Below, one piece after another: positions 35,786 to 47,239 of a stretch of 64,000 bases of DNA. Source of the stretch: Macroventuria anomochaeta (taxonomy: Eukaryota; Ascomycota; Dothideomycetes; Pleosporales; Didymellaceae); contig NW_022985372.1 in the NCBI RefSeq assembly GCF_010093625.1, positions 404,663-468,662 of the forward strand, written 5' to 3'. Positions within the stretch are counted from its first letter, which is position 1, and every line of letters starts with the position of its first letter. The notes beneath the pieces were generated by a model. The model did not search any database and had not been told where the DNA came from. It saw nothing but the letters and a program-made list of their open reading frames with translations. The translations under genes were made by a program, and so were the position numbers.

Positions 35786-37608
35786 ATGGCGACTTTCACG
35801 AGCATTCCGGAAGGCGAGAAGCCCTTGATCAGCATTCACCCAACTAACAAGATCGCAAAGATCAACGAGAACATATATGGAGGTTTCACAGAGTAAGCAT
35901 CAAGACAATAAGCCTAGCGAGAGGCAAAGTTGTGCGCAGAGCCGCATTGACCAAAGTCTAGGCATATGGGACGCTGCATTTACGGCGGCATCTACGATCC
36001 TGGCAATCCGCTGTCAGACGAGAACGGTTTCCGGAAAGACGTCATTGAGGCATTTCAGGAACTGAAAGTGCCTGTGGTCCGTTACCCAGGTGGTAACTTT
36101 GTTGCAACTTACGACTGGAGAGATGGCATTGGCCCCAGAGACCAGAGGCCTGCGAGGTAAGGCAATCGCTTCATTTCCGTTTACGGGTGGTCGTTACTTG
36201 AATGTTGGGATCGTTTCGATGCGATCGATCGACACGTTCTGGAATTTTTCATGCATGCAGTTTATTAACGATCGGCACAGGCCAGAACTTGCTTGGATCG
36301 GCACAGAAACCAACGAGTTTGGTACTGACGAGTTCATGAAATGGTGTGAAGTCGTTGGTACTGAGCCTTACCTTTGCTTGAACTTTGGTACAGGAACCCT
36401 AGCGGAAGGTTAGTCGCTCGTGTTCACCGTCTCTCGTATTGAGTACTGACGTGTATCATTCTAGCTTTGGGATGGCTCGAGTACTGCAACTCGGACCGCA
36501 ACTCATACTACGCTAACCTGCGCCGCAAGAATGGTCGTGAGAAGCCTTACAATGTACGCAACTTCCCATCATATCGTCTACTACTTACTTACCTTCATTG
36601 CAGGTCAAGTACTGGGCTCTCGGTAATGAGTGCTGGGGACCATGGCAGGTCGAGCAGATGACCAAGGAAGACTACGCAAAGAAGGCATGGCAATGGGCCA
36701 AGGCTCTGAAGTTACTCGACCCTAGCATCACCCTTATCCTCTGCGGTGAGACCGGTTACTCATCTTGGGATTACTACGTCCTCAACCAGTGCGTCAAGTG
36801 GTCTGTTCATGGCCTGAGTGGTGACACCACCAAGTCGTTCATCGACATGCACAGCATCCACATCTACACAGCAGACAACGAGCACCTGCCTAACGCTACT
36901 GCACCCAGGGCTGCGGAGCGTGCAATTCAGATGACAAGTGCGCTCATTGACCTTGCCCGCATTGAGAACAAGGTTCCTGAGACCGTCCCAAGACCCACCA
37001 TCTGCTTCGACGAGTGGAATGTCTGGGATCCTGTCCGTGCACCTGGTGAGGAGGGTGCTGAGGAGAAGTACACTCTCTCCGACGCCCTTGCTGTTGCCGT
37101 CTTCCTGAACGCCTTCATCCGCCAGGCCAAAGACATGGGCATGGCCAACATTGCACAGTCTGTCAACGTCATCTCGCCTCTCATGACCACCAAGGACGGC
37201 CTCATCAAGCAGACCATCTGGTGGCCGTTGCTTCTCTTCAGCAAGTACATGCGCGGCCACACCATCGCTCTGAACGTCAGATCGCCTGAGTACACTGGCC
37301 GCACCAACCCCTACTGGATCCGTGGAACTATCGAGACTCCCTACATCGATGCCTGCGCTGTTGCTGGTGAGGATGGCTATGTCAACTTGGCTGTTACCAA
37401 TGTCAGCGAGGACAAAGACTTCGAGGTTGACCTGAGCGGCATCAAGGCGGATAAGGTTGAGGTGCACACTGTTACTGGTGAGCATGTCCAGGTCACTAAC
37501 ACCGCCGAAGACCAGCAGGTTGGTATCAAGGAGAGCTCATGGGATGGTAAGGGTGCTTTCACGTTCCCTAAGCACTCTTTCACTCTGCTCAGGTGGAAGC
37601 CTACGTGA
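35786..37608 (+). CDS. GH51 alpha-L-arabinofuranosidase, intracellular type
   Basis: Releases terminal alpha-L-arabinofuranosyl residues from arabinoxylan or arabinan oligosaccharides. Predicted 507 aa; exons 35786-35892, 35962-36156, 36281-36408, 36465-36553, 36604-37608 (1524 nt, in frame). Retaining GH51 catalytic residues are visible: acid/base Glu182 in ALGNECWG and nucleophile Glu310 in CFDEWNVW. VVRYPGGNFVATYDWRDGIG is the conserved active-site strand. There is no signal peptide, matching the cytosolic GH51 subgroup with a C-terminal beta-sandwich. It therefore needs imported oligosaccharides, consistent with the divergent transporter. Confidence 0.95.
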
Positions 37609-38606
37609 GTCCAGTCGCTCGATTTGATGATACAGATATAGACATATAGAAAAATTCAAAATAGCATATGAATAAGATTCTATTGAAATTCGAATGGTCA
37701 TGTACGAGAGCACTCAATCTTCCCGGTCTCGGTATCGATACAGAACGATCGTTTGATCTTGACTTTGCAGAAGTCATGGGAAGCTTACGCACAGTGCTTT
37801 GACCAGAGGATTCAAAATATGGATCCTATACCTAGCCCTTCTGTAACTACATGGCCTAAGTCACATGATATTCTATTGAGGAAGGCACTGCCCGAAGGCA
37901 AGTGCACTTACCTCTGAGCCGAGAGCTCCTGTACACCAACACAATCGGCCAACACGGATAGTAATTCAATCATTGACCACAGCCTCCGACCGACACTGCT
38001 CATGCAGTTACACCTTCTGATATTGGCCTGCATCTCCCTAGAGTTCCACAAGATGTATGAATACCACCTTGACTTCGATTGTAAAACTCCTTATGCGGCC
38101 AGATCGGCTTACGTAGATCTGTCAGGCGTAAAGATCTTGGTGGTGTACGCGCTGATAACGTTTCCGCAGGAGAGCATCACAGACTGTTTGTACGCAGATG
38201 CAACTTTCCTTGTCTACTCTCTCGCATCCTTTCCTTTATCGTGCCTGCAGTTGTTGCTACCCTTGTTCTGTTGCACTTCTGCATGTACTGTGATGTTCTT
38301 GTTCTTGTTGCTCCTTCTCGCGCGTCGTACGCCACCTTCCTCACTTCCACGCTGCCTTGCCGCTCTCTCCTCTGCAGCTGCTCCTTCTGCACCTACTCCC
38401 ACGCTCTTACTAGCGAAGTCTGCTTATGTAAAATTTCCACAACAATCTTGGCCAAACACAGCAACCTTTGATTATAGCCAGTCAGAGGTTTCGCTCTCCG
38501 TGTCGCTGAGTCCCTGGTGCACCACTACCAACAATTTTAGATGCTTCCTTCGGAAGTAATTATCATGATGGAGGCGGTGCGATCAATTCGCAAGGAGCAG
38601 TGTAAA
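37609..38606. other. Intergenic region, no gene recognised
   Basis: A plus-strand frame at 38002-38559 is rich in Leu/Ser/Cys without domain similarity and is probably chance. No RNA gene is recognised. Confidence 0.4.
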
Positions 38607-40298
38607 CTATAAACACCTAGTATGGTCACTGCAACACAAACGATCAAACAAAGGAAGCGATAGCAGCCATGGCCCCAAGATTGCGGCGGCTTCGAAGCCC
38701 AAAACTTTGAGACCGAGGGTTACGTTTTTCAACATCCCTAGCAGAAAGGACGCTAACAGGGCAGAAATCCAGAAGAAAACCCAGAATATTGTGACCCTTC
38801 TCGGATAGCTCGGAAATGCAAGTAAACCATGATATATATTGTGCAGTAGATCGTCGTAGATGCCCTTTCAGTATGCGTTGAAGAGTGCAACCAAAGACGC
38901 AAGCGTATCAATCATGACACCTAAAGAGTCGTCCAACAGAAGACCTAGATCGACGAAACGAGTTTGTATGGAGAGTACAGCGGCAGCTAGCGAAAGCGGA
39001 AGGAATAACGCAACTAACAATGTCACCTGCTCTATGCTGATTCGTTGCGCAAAGACATTGTACAGCTCATTGTACAAACCGATCTGCGTAGCAATCTCCT
39101 GCTTGCTGTACTCACGCTCGTCTCTTGAGGTACCAAGATACTCTATCGTTTCGCTGTTCCTTGGAGAGGCCGCTGCGTTGTTGAGACGCGTGCGCTCACG
39201 ATCAGACAGCCAATCTAGGAATTTCGAAAGGCCCACAATTGTTCCCTCTATCTTCCGCGAAGCTACGATGAGTTCCTAGGGTTTGTTCAGCTCGTCCGGT
39301 CTACTCGGCCGTACGCTACTGACGTTTCAGTTTATTTGTACATTGACCTCGAGAGCCTAGGTATCGAAGACGTACGTATGCACTTGCCACCGATTGAGGA
39401 TGTCAGCCCCTCGCAGCACCTCCAGTAGCTTCATATGCCGACGGTGATTGCCAACAAGGATGTGAAGCACGAGATGCTCCAACATCTCATTTGGCTCGAA
39501 GCTCGTTGGAAGCGAGCCAGATCGATTGTCGAACGTCAATGCTTGGTGCATCATAGCTAGCCACCTCCAATTCGCGTTTGCGCAAGTCTTGCCCGCATGA
39601 TAAAGACCACGTTCAGCAGCCCTGGCTCCGACTCTTACAGTTCTGGCGGCATGAGGGGCAAGACAGATAACTGGAACGACATCAGTCACGTCATATGACA
39701 GCGTATGAAGCGGATCTTACCGATAGCTCTACCGACAGAATCTCGAGCTATCCTGAAATTGCTCTGCTACTCTCGTGGTTTCCGGTGTACTGTAGTTTAC
39801 TCAAGGTGCCGCCTTTGCAATAACCACAGACGTCATTGTGGAACACAAATGTGTCGATACGATACTATATTCGGGAATGGTTTTCTGAGACTATATCTTG
39901 TAGATATGGTTTCCTGAGACTATATCTTGTAGATATGGTTTCCGTGGGTGAAGTTTCCAAAGAAGTCGATAGTGCTTACATAGGTGCGCTTCGGCTGGTT
40001 GATACACTGCGACCCTGAGAGAAGCAACTCAGAACTTAGGGACGTCAGCATTTTCTTATCACTATTAAGAATGACTCGTATCACATCGTCCGCCTGTTCG
40101 TGAAGTGACCCTCTGAAGCCTGCATCTCTGGTCGCTGATGCTGTGTCCACGTTCCTTACTGGAGAACCGTCAAGAGGGTAGTCGATCACTTTGAGATATC
40201 GCTCGGCCAAAGGTCTCCCGAAGCTGTCTTTGTGTCTCAGGCCGAGTCTGACTCTCCAAAAGAAAGCTCTGGCTCTTTTGTATTCTGCTGATCTGGGC
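38607..40298 (-). pseudogene. Decayed fungal membrane-protein gene with an in-frame TGA
   Basis: Minus-strand exons join cleanly: about 39980-40298, 39721-39763, 39384-39670 and 39275 downward. They give a helical protein ending in a membrane segment (VTLLVALFLPLSLAAAVLSI). At 38868-38870 a TGA follows FNAY, yet the same frame continues for about 86 codons to 38607 with a second plausible membrane segment (VTIFWVFFWISALLASFLLG) and GFEAAAILGPWLLSLPLF. Proteins of this general build usually have both membrane segments. No ATG or donor explains the 5' end, and a solo LTR lies about 90 bp upstream. I read it as a recently damaged gene of unknown function; a shortened functional product is the alternative. 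Confidence 0.55.
39885..39942. repeat. 29-bp perfect tandem duplication
   Basis: CTGAGACTATATCTTGTAGA plus the following nine bases occurs twice head to tail, inside the predicted intron between 39764 and 39979. The unit contains the inverted repeat ATATC/GATAT. A shorter partial copy precedes it. It looks like a recent slippage event. Confidence 0.9.
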
Positions 40299-40387
40299 TA
40301 CCGCACTTTGACATTGGAAGTATGGTGTCGTCAGAAGCATTAGTCATTTTGGATTAGGCTCGAGTGTCCGGAGTGAAAGTGAAAATC

Positions 40388-40568
40388 TGTCACGGTTTGG
40401 GGTGCTCCTGCCTGTCGTACCTCACCTCCATGAGAGTGACTGCCACGTTACACTAGCGTTGTTTACAGCTACTCACCTATATATACTGTTCGTAGCTTCA
40501 CTCAATACAACCTCAATACAATCTTCAAAATCTTCCCTTTGCGTACAGTTCTTCACTGAACTCTGACA
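40388..40568 (+). mobile_element. Solo LTR with 5-bp target-site duplication
   Basis: A 181-bp element with inverted termini TGTCA...TGACA, flanked on both sides by AAATC (40383-40387 and 40569-40573), the exact signature of LTR-retrotransposon integration followed by LTR-LTR recombination. It contains a TATA-like TATATATA near 40478. Its left end resembles the end of the LTR at 63788 (TGTGACGGTTT). Confidence 0.9.
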
Positions 40569-40601
40569 AAATCTGTTGCGGTATCAATCGGTCCGTACAA
40601 G

Positions 40602-40732
40602 GTCGGACTATGCCCGTAGCAAATTACCCAGTCTAGTGTGTTACAGGTCAGGTGTATAGTCGTCTTCTCCTGGCTAGCTAGCAACTCAGCGCAGTATCCC
40701 ATCGTATTCTACAGCGGCCCTTGCCGCAACAA
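40602..40732. repeat. Dispersed repeat shared with 63.6-63.8 kb
   Basis: The segment running from GTCGGACTATGCCC through CTAGTGTGTTACAGGTCAGG to TATTCTACAGCGG matches, inverted and with indels, the region 63636-63787. Both copies adjoin LTR-like sequence. Probably a fragment of a retroelement; its class is unresolved. Confidence 0.7.
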
Positions 40733-40996
40733 GATTGAATCTTTGGGAGAATAAGGTGTATTAAAAAGGCCCAGGTAAGCAGAGGTGCAGTGCATGATAT
40801 CCATGATTCTTTGCTTTGCAAGGCCAGTTGAGCCGCAGTTTCTCAGCCTTTGTAGGCTTAACGAGAAAGATTATAAACCCCACTTACTGTGCATGACTCC
40901 GCGGAGCATTGCTGACCACACCAATTTGGCAAACATCAGCTGCCTACCATAAGCGCATAATCGAGCGATCATTCAGCCTTCCTACGGCGACCTAAT

Positions 40997-42478
40997 CTAA
41001 GGTGTGCTTGCTTGTTCCCACTTAGGATAATCTGTGTAGCAGATCGCGTTGTCCTCAAATGGCCCATAGAACCTACTGCGATCATACGGCGCAAGTGGCA
41101 ATCCTTCCTTCAGCCTCTTTGGCAAGTCTGGGTTGCTAATGAAGTACCTGCCGTACAGCAGCGCATCGTACTTCCCGGACTCGAGCACACCCCAGGAGTT
41201 CGTGTCATCGAAGCCACCAGCGGAGAAGAAAGGTGTGCTGCCAAAGATGTCGCGGAAGGGAGTGAGGTCGATCGAGCTGAGGCCCCAGGAATCGAGGAAC
41301 TTTTGCTTTTCGGTTTCGTTGTGGATCTGCTCATAGCGCTGGGATGACTGTCAGTGTTGCTCCTGGACCGAAACTAGACTGCAACTCACAGGCTCTATGA
41401 AGCTCACATATGACAGATTTGGATGTGCCGCCTTCAGCTTGCGACACAGTGTTGTCCATGTCTCCATGCGCTGCTCGCAGCGAATCTGGTTGAACAGCCC
41501 AAATGGCGACAGTCTGATAGCCAGGTTCTCGTCTCCAACCGCCTTGCTCAGCTCATTCATTAGCTCAAGCGTAAAGGTACAACGCTTCTCTGGGCTCCCG
41601 CCATACACGTCTGTCCGCTTATTGACGTTAGAAGCGAGGAACTGCTCGGGCAAGTACCCGTTACCGCCATGGAGTTCCACGCCGTCAAATCCGCATGACA
41701 TAGCCCATTTGGCTGTGCGAACGTAGTCTTGCATGGTCCTTTTGATGTGCTCTACGGTGAGCTCGATAGGCGGGTTGTCGACGTAACGGGCTTGCTTGGA
41801 AGTGTGTGGGGGTGGGTATGCGAAGCATTCGTCTGGGTTGTCCCAGGGTAGACCGGAGGGACTGACGATTGGTGTGCCTGTCATTTGTGGGATGTTGGCT
41901 CGTCCGGAATGCCTTTACTTGTCAGCCTGGTCTCGAATGTTTGTTGATGGATTGCATACCAGAGCTGAAGGTATACGTAACCGCCCTGTGCGTGGATAGC
42001 GTCTGCGATCTTCTTCCAGCCTGCCTTCTGTTCCTCAAGGAAAAGACCAGGAACACCTGGCATTCCATTACCCTGTCATGTCAGGTTAGAATTGCTCACG
42101 TCTTCGCGGGTAAACAAAATATCTTTGTCCCGGCTCTCCTCAAAACCAACCACAGAAGATCAAGGAAGATCCGCGACATTCTGGAACTCCGCTCACCTCG
42201 AGAGATGGCGGTACGCCCTCAGTGATGATAAGTCCACCCTTACTAGCACGCTGAGTGTAGTACTCTACCATAAGGTCGTTCGGAAGCCATATGCGATTTG
42301 GCTTCCCAGCTGTACTTTCTGCGCTGAGTGGTGTTCCTCGGTTCCTGGTCAATGGTGCGAGCACCACACGATGGTCAAGCTTGATCTTGCCATTGCCAAT
42401 GGTCAGTGGCTCAAAGAGCTTGGACGATGGGCCAACGGGGATGGTCATGGTGGGGATGTTTGAGGGTCTGCGCAACAA
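40997..42478 (-). CDS. Old Yellow Enzyme-family NADH:flavin oxidoreductase
   Basis: FMN-dependent ene-reductase of 419 aa; exons 42197-42478, 41960-42072, 41390-41912, 40997-41338 (1260 nt, in frame). The TIM-barrel start is SKLFEPLTIGNGKIKLDHRV followed by VLAPLTRNRG. The flavin/substrate motif WHSGRANIP appears after splicing, and ELHGGNGYLPEQFL is the conserved Tyr-containing barrel motif. LYGRYFISNPDLPKRL is the phosphate-binding end. Such enzymes reduce activated C=C bonds, often of electrophiles. An alternative start ten codons later (MTIPVGPSSK) fits the usual family N-terminus better. Confidence 0.93.
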
Positions 42479-43594
42479 CTGCGTCGCTCAGGTGGAATGA
42501 TGCGATAACGCTTTCGACCCTTCGTGCGAAAAGGCGACATGGTCAGGTATACTTGATCATCGCTTGTTGTCATGCGAGAGTGGGCACCAAGACGCGTGTT
42601 GGAGCGGCATGCTAGACCCAGTCCACCTATCAGCCAAACCAGGTTTGCTTGGGTGAGTGCCGCATGTGGTTATCATACCGTGATGGAGGGGTTTACGAGC
42701 CGTCCCGAGGTTGTGGGTTGTGAAAATTGTATAGCGGAATACGTTTACGGGTCCTCTTATCACCAAGTCGCTGCCTCATTCAGACACTGCCGAGTCCTTC
42801 AAGTGGGTCTCTCGTACTCACCTTTGCTCGAGATGGAGTTTGTCTCCTGGAGCTCATGGCTTTCTGGCAGTGATGTGCATTGTCGTGGGCAGATCAGTCA
42901 CCAGCTGAGTCGACATTAGCGATGATGGCATTCCGTTGGCCCTTGACTGAATCATGGGAGCCACAGAAGTCGTTTCGGATCCGATCCGCGATAACCGTTT
43001 TCTGACATGGTCTGACTAAAAACGGGAAGTGTGAATGCGGGAGATGGTTAACCCGTCCGCAAGCGAATCCTTCGTGCAGGGGTCGTGCCGCTCGCAATCA
43101 TCGATGTCCGCTTTGGCCAACATTCGGACGCTTCATCCCGAACACGAGAAAAGCAAGTCGAACTTGGCCTCACAGTTGCCGCGCATTGCATAGCAAAGCG
43201 GAACTGTCTACGTTGGAAGATGATTGGTGGATACTCGGCCGTTCGTGATCCTACATGTGCATTGCTTCTTCGCGTTACGAAACACATTACTAGGTCTTCT
43301 GCATATGTGGGTAGACCGAACGTGCTGCGCACCGTGCAGCTGTGGGAAGACGGCTCATGTAGGTGCTTCTCCTGAGTCTGATCCAGTACTTTGGATGGTA
43401 GAGATCTTCTGTTGCATCCGAACGGGGGTCGTTTCCGCGTGTTCCGGTATATAGGGGCAATGGGTTTTGATGCGTGGTAGGCTGCTTGCTGTACAAGTGC
43501 AGACTGCAGAATCGTAGTGCAAAACCCAGGGTGAGTATCCATCAGGCTTCATTGTTTAGAGTTGCGTGATTAATCAGAGCCTCCAGTGCTTGTC
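42479..43594. other. Divergent intergenic region, no gene recognised
   Basis: Separates the divergent Old Yellow Enzyme and PTH11-like genes. A minus-strand frame of about 164 codons (43048-43542) shows no family similarity and is treated as chance. Confidence 0.4.
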
Positions 43595-44886
43595 ATGACG
43601 GCAACAGCAGCTGCATCGCCGCCTCAAGGCTATACGTCTGACCTGGACCATCCCAAGGACGAGCTAAGGACCATCAACTTCGTGACACAGGCGCTCACAA
43701 TGACCTTCTGCACCATATTCGTCTGGATCAGAGGGTACCACAAGTTTAGAACTGTTGGTCTGGACTTAGCCGTCGATGACTGTGAGTGGAGGCCGAGCTA
43801 CCGCCAAGTAGATGAGTGCTGATCAATTACAGACCTTACGTTTGTGTCCTGGCTGCTTATGACCGGATACTGCATATCTGGGTTCATTCGTATGTATGAT
43901 TCCTTCAGTGTATGTGGATTGACTGTGCTGACCAAGGAAGTGAGTGTCCATGGCGGAGGCTACCACATGTGGGATATCTCGAAAGAAACAGCTGAGAAAT
44001 TTCTTCAAACCGCATACGCCGCCACGATCTTCTACGCTCCGATGACTCTAGCCATCAAGCTTAGCCTCCTCACACTGATCGCTCGAATCTTCTCACCATA
44101 CAAGAGGAGGATACAAGGCATATATGCTCTGGGAGGACTGCTCGTCGTGTACTATATCATCTCCCTCATCCTTAAGATCCGGATATGCTGGCCGATTTCT
44201 GCGTACTGGCAGGGCGACCAGAGCAAATGCTTGAACCAGTCAGCGGTCATCACTGCCGACTCGATCATCAGCACAGTCACTGATGCCATCATCCTCCTGT
44301 TGCCGCTGCCCTTAACCTGGTCTCTGCAGCTTCCCACAGTCAAGAAGCTTCGCGTTGGCGGCATGCTTGCTGTCGGTGGCCTCGCAACGGCCTTCAGTGG
44401 CTGGCGGTTGAACTTGATTTTGACCCACGGAAAGTCGAGAGATACGACAATCTTGTTCGTACAAGTGGTTATGTCAGGGTCGGTTGAATGTTGTGTATCA
44501 TGCTCGATAATCAGCTAACAGGAGACAGTAACGCCGAAGCTGGTATTGCTTTAATTTGCACTTGCCTTCCAGCATTCGTTGCCCAATTCAACATCCTAAG
44601 AGATCGTGTCGGTTATGGCTCCTCCCGGGGAACAGATGGTCGATATGAAGCATCCGGGACGTACAGGCGGTCGACCTTCAAGTCTGCGCATCTGGAAACG
44701 GGGAAGGGAAAGAAACACGGCGGGCTCGAGACTTGGTCTGATGAGACCGAGCTGGTAACGCAGGTGAAGTCCTCCTTGGAAAGAGAACCCGCACAGCCTG
44801 GTGGTGTTATCGTGAGGAGAGTGGAAGTCACCCACACTGTGACGTACGCCAACGACTCAGATGACGGGAAAAAGTCGCCCTTTTGA
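43595..44886 (+). CDS. PTH11-like rhodopsin-domain integral membrane protein
   Basis: Predicted seven-helix plasma-membrane protein of 379 aa; exons 43595-43781, 43833-43889, 43941-44478, 44529-44886 (1140 nt, in frame). Family signs are TINFVTQALTMTFCTIFVWI at TM1, GGGYHMWDI in the loop after TM2, FYAPMTLAIKLSLLTLIARI, the WPISAYWQGDQSKCLNQ loop, and DAIILLLPLPLTWSLQLP. The C-terminus is a hydrophilic, charged cytoplasmic tail. There is no CFEM domain. Members are candidate GPCRs for surface or host cues, as in Magnaporthe Pth11; the ligand is unknown. Confidence 0.88.
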
Positions 44887-45352
44887 TAGTGGCAACCGCT
44901 AGAAATGATCAGAGTTCTCTCCAAAGACAAGCGAAAGGTTGATGCGTTTTCCGTTCTGCTCATCGTGTCAGCTTCGTAGAGTCGAAAGTAAGCGCAAATT
45001 CGTGGACATGGTCGCGCAATTCAGCCAGAACTCGCAGCATTTATCAATTTGTGATAGTCGTAATATGTGGCTGTTCGGAAGCGCTCGAGGTTAGACATGT
45101 GAGAGAGGAGGGATGAAGAGAAGGGGACGCCGCGCAGCTGAGGGGCAGTTGCCGTAGTAGGAAGGTTTAAAGAAGCGTCGAACACGGTTGCCCTTCGGCC
45201 ACACTAGTGACTAAGCCCATGCGTCACGAAGTCGACGCGTGACGATTTCTCAGCCACTTCCACCTCAACACCAATCAGAAGATCGTGACATCGATCATCA
45301 ATCTATCATTGCGGAAACACTGCCGCTGATTAGATACACTGCTGCTTCCCTT
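44887..45352. other. Convergent spacer between PTH11-like and amylase genes
   Basis: No gene seen. It should contain both 3' ends. Confidence 0.5.
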
Positions 45353-47239
45353 TCATCGCCACTCACTGCTCACTGTAGCACTAGCCTGACAAGCCGGCAC
45401 AGTGTACGCCCTATTCGGATCGCTCTCCCACGACAGAGCACCTGAGCTTGACACCTTCACGAACTTGTACTGTACCGCCTGTCCTGGCACCATCCTCAAA
45501 GTGATATTCCAGACGGGGTTATTGGACGTGTACTGCGATGCCGAAAGCGCAGGAGCGCTTGCAGCATTCCAGTTGCCCAACTGCGTAGTGTTGCCGGAAA
45601 TCTTGATCGTATCGCCCGGAACAGTGACTACGCGCTCTGTAAAAGATACGGAGACAGTGGTTGGACAGACTGTGCCAATCGTGCTGCGGATGGAAGTGGA
45701 GGAGGCGCGAAGAGTTGTTGGTGTAGCGGTTGTTGTTGGCGAAGCTGTGGAAGCAAGAAGGACTATTGGCTCTCCACTGGCTACATTGACGCAAGCTTGG
45801 CCGTTGCCATCCGAGGTCACTGTGGCGCTGTTGCCGTAGACGTTAGTCCACTGACCATTGGCCTTCTGGGTGTTGAAGCAGTGCTGGGCATTTGAGCTAC
45901 TTCCAGCGTTGGTAGTGAGCACGATCAGATTTCCTCCAGCTCGGCTCCAGGCGTAAGCAGTATCTGCTACATAGAGGTGCATGTGGTCGTTACCAGCGAG
46001 ACCTCCGGCAGCCTTGCGTGCAGCAGACAGCTTCGCGATGGCTTGGTATAGGTTTGTATTGGTGTTGAAATTGCTACGCCACAGGTCTTCACGATTTGCA
46101 GGATCAGCACCGCCTGCGTATCCTTGCTCGGTGCCGTAGTACAGGATCGGAATGCCTCGAGACAAGATGACGAAAGCCAGAGCATTCTTGAGCAGCGTCT
46201 GGTCGTTCTTCTGGTTTAGCCAGCGAGGGTTATCGTGATTGTCTAAGAATGTGCCCAGCGCTGCAGGATCGGGGAACGACGAGCTGACAGTGTCGATCAT
46301 ATCCACAAGCGTCTGCGATGAACCTTTCTGTTGGTAGAAGTTGTTCATGGGGTAGTAGACGGCATAGTTGAGCAGACCGGGCATCAAGTTCGCATATCCA
46401 GCGAGGTAGCTTGGGTTTCCATCGAACACTTCACCGATCGAGTATGCACCGATAGCAGACGAAAAGCCGGACCAGAAATCCTTTTCAACATGCTTAACGG
46501 TATCGATACGTACACCATCGAAGCTGTACTCTTTCACAAGCCAGCCAACCCAGGTGTTCAAAAGGGTTCGGATCTCAGAGCTCTGGGTGTTGATGTCAGG
46601 CAAGTTGGCGATCCGGCAGTTTTCAACACTGGTCTGGTTCGAGTAGTTAATGTCGCAGGCGGCATGGTACGAAGAGGCCTGGTTCAACGGTGCTGGGCGG
46701 TTATCGGCGATATTTGCGAAACCCATGTGATTCGCTACCACATCGACCATAACATAGAGACCCTGTTGACGGGTAAGTAGCCGCACAGGGGTACATGAGC
46801 ACGTGAAAGCCTACCTTTTCATGGGCCGCGCTAACGAGACTCTTCAGGTCGGCTGCAGTACCGTAATTGGAGTTCACCGCATACAGGTCTTGCGCCCAGT
46901 ATCCGTGGTATCCATCTGCACTATCTATTTAGAGTGTCAGCTACGGACGAGGCAATAAGAATTGTCAGACCACGTACTTGCAACCACAGGCGTGATCCAG
47001 ATAGCATCAAAGCCCAAACCTTTGATGTAGTCAAGCTTCGACTCGAGACCCTTGAAGGTACCGCCGCAGTACTTTCCGAGATTGCTGCATGAACCCCCTC
47101 CAGTGTCGCTACTGCTGCGGGCGACCCGGTCTGTGAGCACGAAGTAGATGCTGCGGGATTTCCATGCAGCCGTGTCTGCAGCCGCGACCAGGGCAGTGAC
47201 CTGGAGTAGGAAGGCAACGATGGCTTTGAAGAACATCAT
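45353..47239 (-). CDS. Secreted GH13 alpha-amylase with C-terminal CBM20
   Basis: Endo-hydrolyses alpha-1,4-glucan. Predicted 593 aa; exons 46978-47239, 46814-46924, 45353-46762 (1782 nt, in frame). A signal peptide covers about the first 20 residues (MFFKAIVAFLLQVTALVAA). The catalytic triad is visible at about Asp211 (DGVRIDTVKH), Glu235 (SIGEVFDG) and Asp301 (FLDNHD), as in Taka-amylase-type GH13_1. A Ser/Thr-rich linker leads to a CBM20 starch-binding domain (TIKISGNTTQLGNWNAASAP, then NPVWNITLRMVPGQAVQYKF). The start at 47239 gives the signal peptide; an upstream ATG would bury it. It is divergent from an AA13 LPMO that also carries CBM20. Confidence 0.95.

Noticed and set aside
38002..38559. 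Plus-strand frame of 185 codons
   Set aside because: Leu/Ser/Cys-rich composition, no domain, no partner exons; looks like chance.
43048..43542. Minus-strand frame of 164 codons upstream of the PTH11-like gene
   Set aside because: No similarity or codon pattern like the neighbours; lies in a divergent promoter region.
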